Shown here piece by piece: positions 23,682 to 31,141 of a DNA stretch of 31,196 nucleotides. The notes beneath the pieces were generated by a model. The model was not told the origin of the DNA, made no database searches, and was given only the letters and a program-made list of their open reading frames with translations. The stretch covers positions 1 through 31,196 of the forward strand of contig CALGPA010000141.1 of assembly GCA_937960795.1 (NCBI GenBank), given 5' to 3'. The position numbers and the translations under genes were made by a program. Numbering within the stretch: position 1 is the first letter of the stretch; every line of letters begins with the position of its first letter. Origin of the DNA: an uncultured bacterium (lineage in GTDB: Bacteria; Cloacimonadota; Cloacimonadia; Cloacimonadales; Cloacimonadaceae).

Positions 23682-24280
23682 TCCACTATATAAATGGTAT
23701 TTTGAAGCACAAGAGCCCTGTCGCTGCCATCATTGATATACATGGGATGGGCATCGAGCTGAGAATCCCGGTATCCACCTATGAGAGCTTGCCGAAGCCT
23801 GAGGAAAGGTGTGTTCTATATGCCGAGCTCAGCATCTCACAGGATGATCTTCGGCTATATGGCTTTGCTACTTTGGCCGAGCGCGAGCTTTTCAATCGCT
23901 TGGTCAAGATCAGCGGAATAGGTCCGAAGATAGCCATATCGATCCTTTCCACTCTGAGTATTCCTGCATTTGTAAAGAGTATTCGCAGCTCAGAGGAAGG
24001 GCTTCTAACCCGCGTTCCCGGAATCGGCAAGAAGAGCGCTCAGCGATTGATCATAGAGCTAAAAGACAAAATCCACACCATCTTAGACTACGTTGATGAA
24101 GGCCAAGAAATGAGCGCTGAAGGACATCTTCAGGAAGTGGAGACCGCACTTTTGGCTCTGGGCTTCAATGCATCTGCTATCACGCGAGAGCTTAGATTGC
24201 TAAATGATGATGACATCTCCTTAGCGTCTGAGCATTTGATCAAAGAAATCATAAAGAGACTATACCAGAGGGCAAAATGA
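23678..24280 (+). CDS. ruvA: Holliday junction branch migration protein RuvA
   Basis: RuvA binds four-way junctions and recruits the RuvB motor. The start is placed at 23678 (MIHYINGIL) because it overlaps the ruvC stop as ATGA and has AAGGA just upstream; an ATG 15 nt earlier is open but unlikely. The protein is 200 residues: OB-fold domain I (1-65, with VPVSTYE-like IPVSTYE), tandem helix-hairpin-helix domain II (SGIGPKIAISIL and VPGIGKKSAQRLIIELKDK), a flexible linker and the RuvB-binding domain III (VETALLALGFNASAITREL). All domains look intact. Confidence 0.95.
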   Translation: MIHYINGILKHKSPVAAIIDIHGMGIELRIPVSTYESLPKPEERCVLYAELSISQDDLRLYGFATLAERELFNRLVKISGIGPKIAISILSTLSIPAFVKSIRSSEEGLLTRVPGIGKKSAQRLIIELKDKIHTILDYVDEGQEMSAEGHLQEVETALLALGFNASAITRELRLLNDDDISLASEHLIKEIIKRLYQRAK

Positions 24281-25593
24281 GCTTTCGTCAAGAAGCATAC
24301 AGCACCATTCTAAAAGTCCTGAAAAATGGAGATTTCTCAGACAACCTGTTACAGCAACGAGCTAAAAAGCTTAAGAACAAAGGTGAGGATCTTAGCTTGT
24401 TTTACACCACCGTCAAGGGTGTGATCAAGATGCGGCAGAAGCTGGACTTTATCCTCTCCCACTACACTGACAAAGAGAAGTTCCAAAATACTGACCTTAA
24501 GATCAAGATCATGCTCTATCTGGGCTTATATCAGATCCTATATCTGGATAGCATCCCGGAACATGCGGCGGTGAATGAAACGGTCGAGCTCGCCAAAGCC
24601 ACTCTTTCTGAGCAGGTTTCAGACTTTGTAAATGCCGTCTTAAGAGCATATCTTCGGGAAGACAAGACCGTCTATCCCAAGGATCCGGCTTTGCGGATTG
24701 CCTATGAACACTCCTATCCACCGGACTTGATAAAGACCTGGATCTCAATGTTTGGCGAAGAAGATACAGAGTATCTTGCCATGTATTTCAATGAGAATCC
24801 TGCCCTTCACATCAGGGTTAATTCCACCGCAACCACCGGCGAGAAGCTACAGAACTATTTTAATCGAAGAGACATCCAGATCACTCCCTGCCCTGCCAGC
24901 AAGATGATGTATATCACGCATCAAGCATCTGCCGTACTGGATGAAGTAGCTTTCTCAGAGGGCTATTTCTCGGTGCAGGACAGCTCTGCCGCATTGGTCG
25001 TGGAGCTTTTGGACCCCAAGCCTGATCAATCCGTGCTGGATCTTTTTGCCGCCCCCGGAGGCAAGTGCACCTACATATCGGAGCTCATGCAAAACACCGG
25101 CGAAGTCATTGCGGTAGACAAGATTCCCAAGAAGATGAAGCGCCTCAAGCAAGCTGCCGATCGGCTTCAGCTTTCAAACATCATCCAGATTACGACGGAT
25201 GCTCTGAAGTATGGCCCCGTAGCTCCGGCATATGACCGAGTTTTAGTCGATGCCCCTTGCTCGGGATGGGGTGTATTTTCGCGCAAGGCTGATCTTAGGT
25301 GGCAAGCGCACAACGATATTCCTGATTTGATCAAGCTGCAGGAAAAGGCATTGGATCATGCCGCCAACTTTGTAAAACCGGAAGGTTTCCTAGTGTATTC
25401 CACTTGCACAATGAATCCTCAGGAAAACGAACAGCAAGTTCAGCGTTTCTTGGAGAAGAACCCCAAGTTTGAATTAGTCCCTGCTCAAGGATTTATCCCC
25501 AAGGACTACACTGATAATGGATTCCTCAAGACCATCCCATTCAAGCATCATATGGATGGCGCCTTTGCTGCCAAGATGCAAAAGAAAAAGTGA
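24277..25593 (+). CDS. rsmB: 16S rRNA (cytosine(967)-C(5))-methyltransferase
   Basis: The enzyme methylates a cytosine of 16S rRNA with SAM. The 438-residue protein has an N-terminal NusB-like RNA-binding domain (1-130: LYLGLYQILYLDSIPEHAAVNETVELAK in pieces YLGLYQILYL and HAAVNETVELAK), a linker, and a Rossmann methyltransferase domain with DLFAAPGGKCT (255-265), DAPCSGWG (325-332) and the catalytic STC (375-377). The ATG overlaps the ruvA stop. This is a standard RsmB (Sun/Fmu) architecture. Confidence 0.95.
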   Translation: MSFRQEAYSTILKVLKNGDFSDNLLQQRAKKLKNKGEDLSLFYTTVKGVIKMRQKLDFILSHYTDKEKFQNTDLKIKIMLYLGLYQILYLDSIPEHAAVNETVELAKATLSEQVSDFVNAVLRAYLREDKTVYPKDPALRIAYEHSYPPDLIKTWISMFGEEDTEYLAMYFNENPALHIRVNSTATTGEKLQNYFNRRDIQITPCPASKMMYITHQASAVLDEVAFSEGYFSVQDSSAALVVELLDPKPDQSVLDLFAAPGGKCTYISELMQNTGEVIAVDKIPKKMKRLKQAADRLQLSNIIQITTDALKYGPVAPAYDRVLVDAPCSGWGVFSRKADLRWQAHNDIPDLIKLQEKALDHAANFVKPEGFLVYSTCTMNPQENEQQVQRFLEKNPKFELVPAQGFIPKDYTDNGFLKTIPFKHHMDGAFAAKMQKKK

Positions 25594-25600
25594 GGCCAAG

Positions 25601-26182
25601 ATGAGTAATCATAAGATCCAGAAGGGATTCTATGGCATTGGCATAGGCCTGGGAATCATCTTTGTAACCGCCTTTTTGATAGGACAGGTGATCCTGCCCT
25701 TTGCCATCGGTCGACCTGAGAAAGTAGAGATTCCGGAAGTCGTGGGCATGAGCCTTGCCCAAGCAAAACGAGTACTGGCAGATGACAAGCTGCATGTAGT
25801 GGTGAGGGACTCACTGTATAGCGAAAGCGCCCGGGTTGATCATGTCCTGGAGCAAGCTCCTCCTGCGGGTTCTCTTATGAAAGAAGAAGGCACGGTGTTC
25901 TTGGTCGTCAGCAAAGGCAGCAGAATGGTCACAGTTCCGGATCTATTGGGATCGAGTTTTCAAGACGCCATGATCATGCTGCGAAACTATGATCTTAGGA
26001 GCACCATTGTAGATTCCATGTACCACGATAGTGTAGATCGCAATGCCGTCCTACGCTCAGTTCCTGCTCCGGGAACCAAGGTCGAAAAGCGCAGCCTCGT
26101 GCGTTTGAGCCTAAGCCGTGGCCCTGAGATCCCGCCTGACAGCCTGGATGCGATAGATCTCTTCTTTCAAGATTGGGAATAG
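25601..26182 (+). CDS. Membrane-anchored double-PASTA protein (no kinase domain)
   Basis: The frame is open into rsmB from 25517, but the start is set at 25601, after the rsmB stop, with GAGG 6 nt upstream. The 193-residue protein has a short cytoplasmic N-terminus, one transmembrane helix (about 11-35) and two PASTA domains (about 42-106 and 109-174; VEIPEVVGMSLAQAKRVL, VLEQAPPAGSLMKEEGTVFLVVSKG, VTVPDLLGSSFQDA, LRSVPAPGTKV; in shorter pieces IPEVVGMSLAQAK and QAPPAGS). PASTA domains bind peptidoglycan or related muropeptides in known Ser/Thr kinases and PBPs. There is no kinase or transpeptidase domain, so a wall-sensing or binding role is only inferred. Confidence 0.88.
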   Translation: MSNHKIQKGFYGIGIGLGIIFVTAFLIGQVILPFAIGRPEKVEIPEVVGMSLAQAKRVLADDKLHVVVRDSLYSESARVDHVLEQAPPAGSLMKEEGTVFLVVSKGSRMVTVPDLLGSSFQDAMIMLRNYDLRSTIVDSMYHDSVDRNAVLRSVPAPGTKVEKRSLVRLSLSRGPEIPPDSLDAIDLFFQDWE

Positions 26183-26196
26183 AAACTTTCTCTTAT

Positions 26197-26231
26197 AAAA
26201 AAACCCGCCGAGTTGATTCCGGCGGGTTTTT
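26197..26231. terminator. Bidirectional terminator between convergent units
   Basis: CCCGCCG (26204-26210) pairs with CGGCGGG (26220-26226) over a 9-nt loop, flanked by an A-run (26197-26203) and a T-run (26227-26231). It follows the PASTA gene by 14 nt and faces the minus-strand gene ending at 26248, so it can serve both directions. Confidence 0.92.
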
Positions 26232-26247
26232 CATATTCTGATTCGGA

Positions 26248-26862
26248 TCAATAGGCTTTTTGCAAAGCACTATAGTCAACCATTTCTGCCAGTTTCCTGA
26301 GTTCGTTTTCATCTTCGATGTTTTCACCATCGATGATCACTGAGATCTTCTCTCCGACCTTGATAGTGAGTGTGCCGCTTTGATCGTATTCATCATACTC
26401 CAAAGTTGCATTGTTACCTTTGACGCGCACCGTTTTGGTGCCCATCTCTGCCATTCCGCCGAACATAGCCGCCAAGCCCATCAAGCCTGCTGCTTGCCCG
26501 GGAAGACCGCCAACGGCAATGGTGAGATCCAGCGTGGCATCGTCCTTGCTATAGTTAGCTGTCGCGGCGATAGCATTTGCGCTGCCGATGATCGCTCCGG
26601 CTTGTCCCAGGGATTGTGCGCTTTTATCCTCGAGAGTATAGCCCGCAGGGGCGTCCGGGATAAACCTGATTAGATCTTCAGCAAGCAGTTCTGATAGCTT
26701 TGCTTGTGCATAGTTCAGCTCTTCTTGTGCCTGCATGTACTTTCCGCTCTGGATCATGCTTTTGGCATCATTCAGACTGTCCAACGCTTCACTTTTGGCG
26801 TTCTGCGCGATCAAAGTGAGGCTGATTAAGATGAAAATGACTGTAAATAGCTTGGTTTTCAT
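26248..26862 (-). CDS. Secreted protein of unknown function
   Basis: The 204-residue protein has a signal peptide (MKTKLFTVIFILISLTLIAQ). After it comes a helical segment (ALDSLNDAKSMIQSGKYMQAQEELNYAQ, a TPR-like or coiled-coil helix pair; in pieces LNDAKSMIQSGKYMQAQ), then FIPDAPAGYTLEDKSAQSLG, a Gly/Ala-rich hydrophobic stretch and a beta-rich end. The PDAPAGY motif is reminiscent of uncharacterised periplasmic proteins with an LP.APAGW-like motif; I do not recognise a named family. AAGGAAGGAG precedes the ATG. A hairpin (26891-26911) separates it from the upstream transporter gene, with which it may be co-transcribed. Confidence 0.7.
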   Translation of the reverse strand: MKTKLFTVIFILISLTLIAQNAKSEALDSLNDAKSMIQSGKYMQAQEELNYAQAKLSELLAEDLIRFIPDAPAGYTLEDKSAQSLGQAGAIIGSANAIAATANYSKDDATLDLTIAVGGLPGQAAGLMGLAAMFGGMAEMGTKTVRVKGNNATLEYDEYDQSGTLTIKVGEKISVIIDGENIEDENELRKLAEMVDYSALQKAY

Positions 26863-26890
26863 CGTTTTCTCCTTCCTTGTTTTTTATATT

Positions 26891-26911
26891 GGGGGAGCCC
26901 GAAAGCCCCCC
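26891..26911 (-). promoter_or_regulatory. Intercistronic hairpin between transporter and secreted protein
   Basis: GGGGG(A)GC (26891-26898) pairs with GCCCCCC-type bases 26905-26911 around a 6-nt loop, 7 bp with one bulged A. It lies just after the transporter stop and before the SD of the next gene. The minus-strand sequence after it is A-rich rather than T-rich, so it is not a typical terminator. Confidence 0.45.
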
Positions 26912-26916
26912 TCGAG

Positions 26917-29274
26917 TTATGTTTTCTCAGTTTGCGATGATGAGTCCGGGCTAGATCCTGTATCGTTGGCCATCACGCTATGCGCTTTGTCCCAGTTTTC
27001 GACCAGATTGCCATCTTCGATGCCTTCCGTAAAGTCTTCTACTTCGGCATCAGAATCTATCAGGATAGTCTGTCCCGCCCGCACAAATAGGATATCTTGG
27101 GCACATGGGAAGCTCATCATATACTTTCCTCCATCTTTGCGCATCTTCTTCAGTGAGAGTCCCAGCACCAAAAGATCGGCGTCACAAGACACTGATGCCA
27201 CCTTCTCGGCGATCGTCTCATTATTGCCCTTGAAGACTTTCTGCACATTAGTGGGCGAGATCGGCAATCTTCCGGAAATGATGAGTTCATCCAGCCGGCT
27301 GGAATTGTCCCCTGAGCCCTCTTCGACGAGGTCAAAGACTCGGATGCTACAGCCTTGCCACTCAGGATGACCAATGATGATAAATGACAATAGAATCATC
27401 AGATTGACATTCCGATAGTCCCCGGGAGTCAGCCAGATATCGATCATTCTGCGGAAGCCAAAGTGCCGGGTTCCAGATCTAAGGATCAGGGCATTAAAAC
27501 TCGTGATTGCGGCAAAATAGCAGCCATCAATGATCGGGGCAATCTCTTCTTCTTTGTCCTTATCAAACGAGAAAAGAATGCTGTTGTTTTCCATTCCATT
27601 GATGCCCGGAATCTGCACGATCTGTGCAACGGCTGTCTTAAAGGTAGGCGCCACGATCGTATCCACATAAAAACCGGCTGATGATATCTGAGATTGGTTT
27701 ATCATCTTCTTTAGAATATGCTTGGCTTCGACATTGGTAGCCAGGGTCAAAGGCCCTCGTATAAAGTGAATATAGGATCCAAAGCCATAGTGATGGCTCA
27801 GCCATCTGAGCAGATTGAAGGTCGCCACCCGATCCTCCGAATACTCAGTGATGGCAACGATTGACGGACGCCAGTTTGACATATCAGGAGCCGCATTACG
27901 CCGCTGAATCGCTATCTGAAGCATGCGTGTACTCTGAAAAAGCACGCCTCTAAACACCATCGATAGGTTGCGCTCTCCCGCCTTGGTCTTATTCAGCCAG
28001 ATGTAGATCGCCGTGATGGCGAGGATCGCTCCCAGAGCATAGGCAGGCTGCATCATAAACATCATCAAGAAACTCGCAAGAGCTCCCAAAAGTGATGCAT
28101 ACCACTTCGTCCTGAAAGTGGGGCGATAGGAAGGATTCCCCGCAAAGTGTTCCAAAAAACTGATGCTACATAGCGTGCCGTAGGTGATCATAAAGAACAT
28201 ACTGATAATCTGCGCCACAAAGTCCACATCGCCCATGGACACGAAGATGAGCATGATCACAGCCGTGACTAAGGTCGCGTTTTTGGGCTCGTTTGATTTG
28301 CCTACTCCCGTCTTAAGAAACTTGTTCCAAGTGCTTGATGGGAAAAACCCATCGCCGCTGAGAGCTTGCAAAGTTCGAGGTGCCACGAGGATGGAGCCCA
28401 ATGCCGAGGACAGCGTCGCTGCTCCCAATCCGATAAAGATGGATGGTCCCCAAGCGGAAATATGGCTGAGGATAAACTGATCGTTGGCAAGCCCTTCCGG
28501 GGAAGCACTGCGGCTGAGCTTAAAGACCAATGCGATATACACGATCAAGCCGGTCAAGGTCGCAGCCAAAGTGCCCATGGGGATCGATTTACGGGGATTC
28601 CTAAGATCCCCGGAGAGCCCCACACCGGCTGTCATACCGGTAAACGCAGGGAAGACAATCGCAAAGACTCTGAAAAAACTGTGTGGCCTATCCACAGTAT
28701 CAAAGAGTCCCACACTATGCGTACCGGGCAGCAAGCTCTTCCCGGCAAAAACCATCAGCAGGGAAAAGCCCAAAGTAATCACAATCGCCCACAGTGCTGT
28801 CACGCCGATGGACGCGCCCTTGCGGTAGATGATGGTCGCTAAGATCAATGCTGCGGGAATCGATATCATCCGCGCATCAGGCATAAAGCCGAGATTCTGC
28901 TCAACCCAGGGGAAAAGGGGACGAAATGCTTCCGCAAACGCGATCAGATAAAACGCCACCGAGATAGCTTGTGAGAGATATAGTGAGATCCCGATGGTGC
29001 CACCCAAAGTTGAGCCGAAGGAGCGGCTGATGATGTAGTATTCTCCCCCACCTCGTACCTTTAGGTTTGTCGCGATCTCGGCAATTGCCAATCCCGTGGG
29101 AATCGTGATGAGATGCCCGATGAGGACGATCATCAAAGCTCCGGCGAGACCTACGTGACCCACCGCATAACCAAAACGCAGAAATAGGATCGCACCCAAA
29201 ATGGTGCTTATCGCTGCCAAGAAAACCGGGGCAGTGCCAAAACCATGTCCCGACTTAGTCTCCGTATCAGGCAT
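26917..29274 (-). CDS. SLC12/cation-chloride cotransporter-like APC-superfamily transporter
   Basis: The 785-residue integral membrane protein has about 12 transmembrane helices in residues 15-440 and a soluble cytoplasmic tail of roughly 340 residues. The motif FPAFTGMTAGVGLSGDL followed by RNPRKSIPMGT (209-235) is characteristic of cation-chloride cotransporters (SLC12), where the Gly-Asp-Leu/Pro-Ser-Ile-Pro-Gly-Thr region lies in TM6-loop. Other features are TILGAILFLRFGYAVG in TM1 and GGGEYYIISRSFG. The tail (RPSIVAITEYSEDRVATF onward, then SCDADLLVLGLSL) resembles the SLC12 C-terminal domain, with a Usp-like look. The ion specificity is unknown. Its SD is GGGAGAGG. Confidence 0.86.
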   Translation of the reverse strand: MPDTETKSGHGFGTAPVFLAAISTILGAILFLRFGYAVGHVGLAGALMIVLIGHLITIPTGLAIAEIATNLKVRGGGEYYIISRSFGSTLGGTIGISLYLSQAISVAFYLIAFAEAFRPLFPWVEQNLGFMPDARMISIPAALILATIIYRKGASIGVTALWAIVITLGFSLLMVFAGKSLLPGTHSVGLFDTVDRPHSFFRVFAIVFPAFTGMTAGVGLSGDLRNPRKSIPMGTLAATLTGLIVYIALVFKLSRSASPEGLANDQFILSHISAWGPSIFIGLGAATLSSALGSILVAPRTLQALSGDGFFPSSTWNKFLKTGVGKSNEPKNATLVTAVIMLIFVSMGDVDFVAQIISMFFMITYGTLCSISFLEHFAGNPSYRPTFRTKWYASLLGALASFLMMFMMQPAYALGAILAITAIYIWLNKTKAGERNLSMVFRGVLFQSTRMLQIAIQRRNAAPDMSNWRPSIVAITEYSEDRVATFNLLRWLSHHYGFGSYIHFIRGPLTLATNVEAKHILKKMINQSQISSAGFYVDTIVAPTFKTAVAQIVQIPGINGMENNSILFSFDKDKEEEIAPIIDGCYFAAITSFNALILRSGTRHFGFRRMIDIWLTPGDYRNVNLMILLSFIIIGHPEWQGCSIRVFDLVEEGSGDNSSRLDELIISGRLPISPTNVQKVFKGNNETIAEKVASVSCDADLLVLGLSLKKMRKDGGKYMMSFPCAQDILFVRAGQTILIDSDAEVEDFTEGIEDGNLVENWDKAHSVMANDTGSSPDSSSQTEKT

Positions 29275-29309
29275 AAGCCTCTCCCTATTTTGCTATATAA
29301 AAAAGACTC

Positions 29310-29337
29310 TATATATCAATTAGTGATATCAAGCCAA
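29310..29337 (-). promoter_or_regulatory. Putative promoter and palindromic operator of the transporter gene
   Basis: On the minus strand TTGGCT (29337-29332) is followed after 16 bp by TATATA (29315-29310). A perfect 6-bp inverted repeat, ATATCA (29313-29318) and TGATAT (29324-29329) with a 5-nt spacer, overlaps the -10 and spacer, as an operator might. The binding protein is unknown. Confidence 0.4.
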
Positions 29338-29343
29338 TCTGAT

Positions 29344-29880
29344 CTACTTGAAGTAATAATAAAATCCACCGGACGGGATATACATCGTGATGTCATCTTT
29401 GTGGTTGTAAGTCATAGGAACTTCTATGGCTACGTGAAATCTATCCGAAAATTCGAACTCAAAGCCGGGACCCACGCCAATCGCCCAGCGGTTGTCTTGA
29501 ACCCATCTACTATCATATGCTGATGAATACCGTTTGACTTTGCGATATGTAAAGCTCCCGCCTGTGATCAGATAGAAGTCATAGCTTTCTGCCCTGAGCA
29601 ATCCCCAAAGATAGTTTACACCCAAACTCAAAGAATTCTTGCGTGCATCGCGATAATCGTGATTGTAAAAGTCGCTCGGCTTATAATCGGGATCCTTATC
29701 TCCAGTGGCATAAGCCGCAAAAGTGAATTGGTAGGCATTGTCTGTTCCCCAAGTGCGAACGCTGTATCCATTGCCCGTGGATATCCCAAAGTGCAAACCC
29801 ATGGCGGTATGGTACTTTGATTCAGCCATAAGACTGCATGCAGCAAAAAGAATTATCAAGAACATGGCTTTTTTCAACAT
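29344..29880 (-). CDS. Small outer-membrane beta-barrel-like protein
   Basis: The frame opens at 29898, but the start is taken as 29880 since AAGGAG lies 6 nt before it and it begins a signal peptide (MLKKAMFLIILFAACSLMAES). The 178-residue product has alternating hydrophobic/aromatic strands (TAMGLHFGIST, AYQFTFAAYATGD, NSLSLGVNYLWGLL, YDFYLITGGSFTYR, WAIGVGPGFEFEF, DRFHVAIEVPM) and ends in FYYYFK, all typical of small outer-membrane barrels. No specific function is recognised. A CTTGACA box lies 45 nt before the start. Confidence 0.75.
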   Translation of the reverse strand: MLKKAMFLIILFAACSLMAESKYHTAMGLHFGISTGNGYSVRTWGTDNAYQFTFAAYATGDKDPDYKPSDFYNHDYRDARKNSLSLGVNYLWGLLRAESYDFYLITGGSFTYRKVKRYSSAYDSRWVQDNRWAIGVGPGFEFEFSDRFHVAIEVPMTYNHKDDITMYIPSGGFYYYFK

Positions 29881-29925
29881 ATCTATCTCCTTTGACATTG
29901 CTCAAAGACAAAAATATTCCAATCC

Positions 29926-29931
29926 TGTCAA
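29926..29931 (-). promoter_or_regulatory. Putative -35 box (TTGACA) for the barrel-like protein gene
   Basis: CTTGACAGG on the minus strand lies 45 nt before the chosen ATG. The hexamer 17 nt downstream is TCTTTG, not TATAAT. Confidence 0.4.
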
Positions 29932-30192
29932 GCTGATTTTTAAGGCTTTGACAAGCTGCTGATAAAAAGGAACTTGGCTTGACCTCCATCAAGAGTGACC
30001 ACGGCTCTGCGAGAGCAGATATGAAGATTTTGAGAGCATCGTCATAAAGCATCCGGCTTTGCCGGGCTTGCCATCACTTGCTCAAAGCACTATTGATCAG
30101 AAAGGCTTCTTCCTATCTTGGGTAAAACATGTATTCTCAGTTTTTTTAGCCGATGACACCACAAATATCGAGCCCTTTTGAATGCAGTTCAC

Positions 30193-30252
30193 AAAGCTGT
30201 AAGTCTATATTTCCTCACCCCTTGCTCACTGTTCGGGTGAGCGAGGGGTGAG
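30193..30252 (+). repeat. Intergenic hairpin repeat, copy 3 (3' half degenerate)
   Basis: The stem 30214-30225 (CTCACCCCTTGC) pairs with 30241-30252 (GCGAGGGGTGAG) at all 12 positions (one G-T wobble) around a 15-nt loop. Relative to copy 2 the seventh pair changes from G-C to C-G on both arms, a compensatory change. AAAGCTGTAAGTC (30193-30205) is identical to copy 2, but no matching outer right arm is seen after 30252. Confidence 0.75.
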
Positions 30253-30330
30253 GGAGGCATCTAAACGGCTGCTAAACCAAGAGATAGGGATCTCCGAAAA
30301 CGGAGCATAAAGATCCTATTGCTCAAAGCT

Positions 30331-31020
30331 TTACACCGATTCTCCTGCTTTTCTTGCAATCAAAAAGAGCTCTGCACCTTCCCCGCTTTTGGTTTCTGAG
30401 TGTATTATGGAAAATCCGGCATCTTGGATCTCACGCTTGATCTGGGTTGCCTCTCCAAGGTAGCGGATGGCTCTGCCTCTGAGAATGATGCATCTGCTAT
30501 TGGGATCATAGCCTTCCGGCTGATAGTAACTCGACTCATCGCTGCACATCGTGCTCAAAATGTAGAAAGCCCCGGGCTTGAGAACTCTGCGCAGCTCTCT
30601 CAGATAACACTCGCGGTCTTCGCCAATGATGCAATGCAAACAGTGATTGTCCACCACCAGATCAAAATAGTCGCTTTCATAACCTGAAGCTTTTGTAGCA
30701 TCAGCAACCCGAAAGTCCACCCTTGATTCGCGCTTTCGAGCAAGGTCACCAGCCCAGTCGATCGCAGCTTCGGATACATCACAGCCAAAGACCTCAAAAC
30801 CCATCTCTTCCAGCCAAAATGAAAGATTCCCCGCTCCACAGCCAATATCCAAGACTCTATGCATCTGACTAAGATCCAGCTTGGTAAGCATTAAGCCCAC
30901 GTCTCGCCGGCTTTGCGCGAGAGCTTCCTCATCATCCCAGCCGGGATAGCCATCTTTCCTGCGCTTTTGATACGCGTAGTCGTGCATCGTGTAATCCGAG
31001 ATAAGTCCGTCGATCGTCAT
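30331..31020 (-). CDS. Class I SAM-dependent methyltransferase
   Basis: The 229-residue protein has the SAM-binding motif I VLDIGCGAG (56-64), an acidic motif II end (GCD, 79-81), a motif around FRVADATKAS, then YFDLVVDNHCLHCI and LRELRRVLKPGAFYILST, the classic methyltransferase-11/25 pattern. It may methylate a small molecule or quinone-type substrate, but the sequence does not say which. No Shine-Dalgarno precedes the ATG, and the upstream TTGACA lies only 29 nt before it, so the mRNA could be nearly leaderless. Its neighbours give no functional clue. Confidence 0.86.
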   Translation of the reverse strand: MTIDGLISDYTMHDYAYQKRRKDGYPGWDDEEALAQSRRDVGLMLTKLDLSQMHRVLDIGCGAGNLSFWLEEMGFEVFGCDVSEAAIDWAGDLARKRESRVDFRVADATKASGYESDYFDLVVDNHCLHCIIGEDRECYLRELRRVLKPGAFYILSTMCSDESSYYQPEGYDPNSRCIILRGRAIRYLGEATQIKREIQDAGFSIIHSETKSGEGAELFLIARKAGESV

Positions 31021-31049
31021 TGCGTCATACGAATGACAAGCCGGGGTTT

Positions 31050-31055
31050 TGTCAA
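31050..31055 (-). promoter_or_regulatory. Putative -35 box (TTGACA) for the methyltransferase gene
   Basis: CTTGACAAAA on the minus strand lies 29 nt before the ATG. The 17-nt-spaced hexamer is TCGTAT. With normal geometry transcription would start at or next to the ATG. Confidence 0.4.
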
Positions 31056-31087
31056 GCTTGATTGGCCTACACTAAGACAAAAGAAAC

Positions 31088-31133
31088 GGCGCTTTGTCAC
31101 AAATATGCAAGATAGCATTTATGACAAAGCGCC
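31088..31133 (-). terminator. Long inverted repeat, probable terminator after tRNA-Ala
   Basis: GGCGCTTTGTCA (31088-31099) and TGACAAAGCGCC (31122-31133) are perfect 12-bp complements, with further inner pairing (AAAT..GC with GCATTT). On the minus strand it follows the tRNA-Ala 3' end by 8 nt and is itself followed by a T-rich GTTTCTTTT. It could also be a palindromic element serving the methyltransferase promoter region. Confidence 0.6.
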
Positions 31134-31141
31134 TTAAAACG

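Larger units (their letters stand above)
29899..30330. other. Intergenic region with repeat copy 3 and small hairpins
   Basis: This 432-bp gap between the barrel gene and the methyltransferase gene has a promoter-like box, a perfect 5-bp hairpin with GAGA tetraloop (TCTGC 30006-30010, GCAGA 30015-30019), another (CCGGC 30053-30057, TTT, GCCGG 30061-30065) and repeat copy 3. I find no supported gene; a 76-codon minus-strand frame lacks a ribosome-binding site. Confidence 0.45.

Noticed and set aside
29822..30052. 76-codon minus-strand frame overlapping the start of the barrel gene
   Set aside because: No Shine-Dalgarno, overlaps the promoter region and start of a better gene, and has no recognisable domain.
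26..30252. The three hairpin repeats as a CRISPR array
   Set aside because: The copies are about 15 kb apart, not regularly spaced, and there is no spacer array or cas gene.
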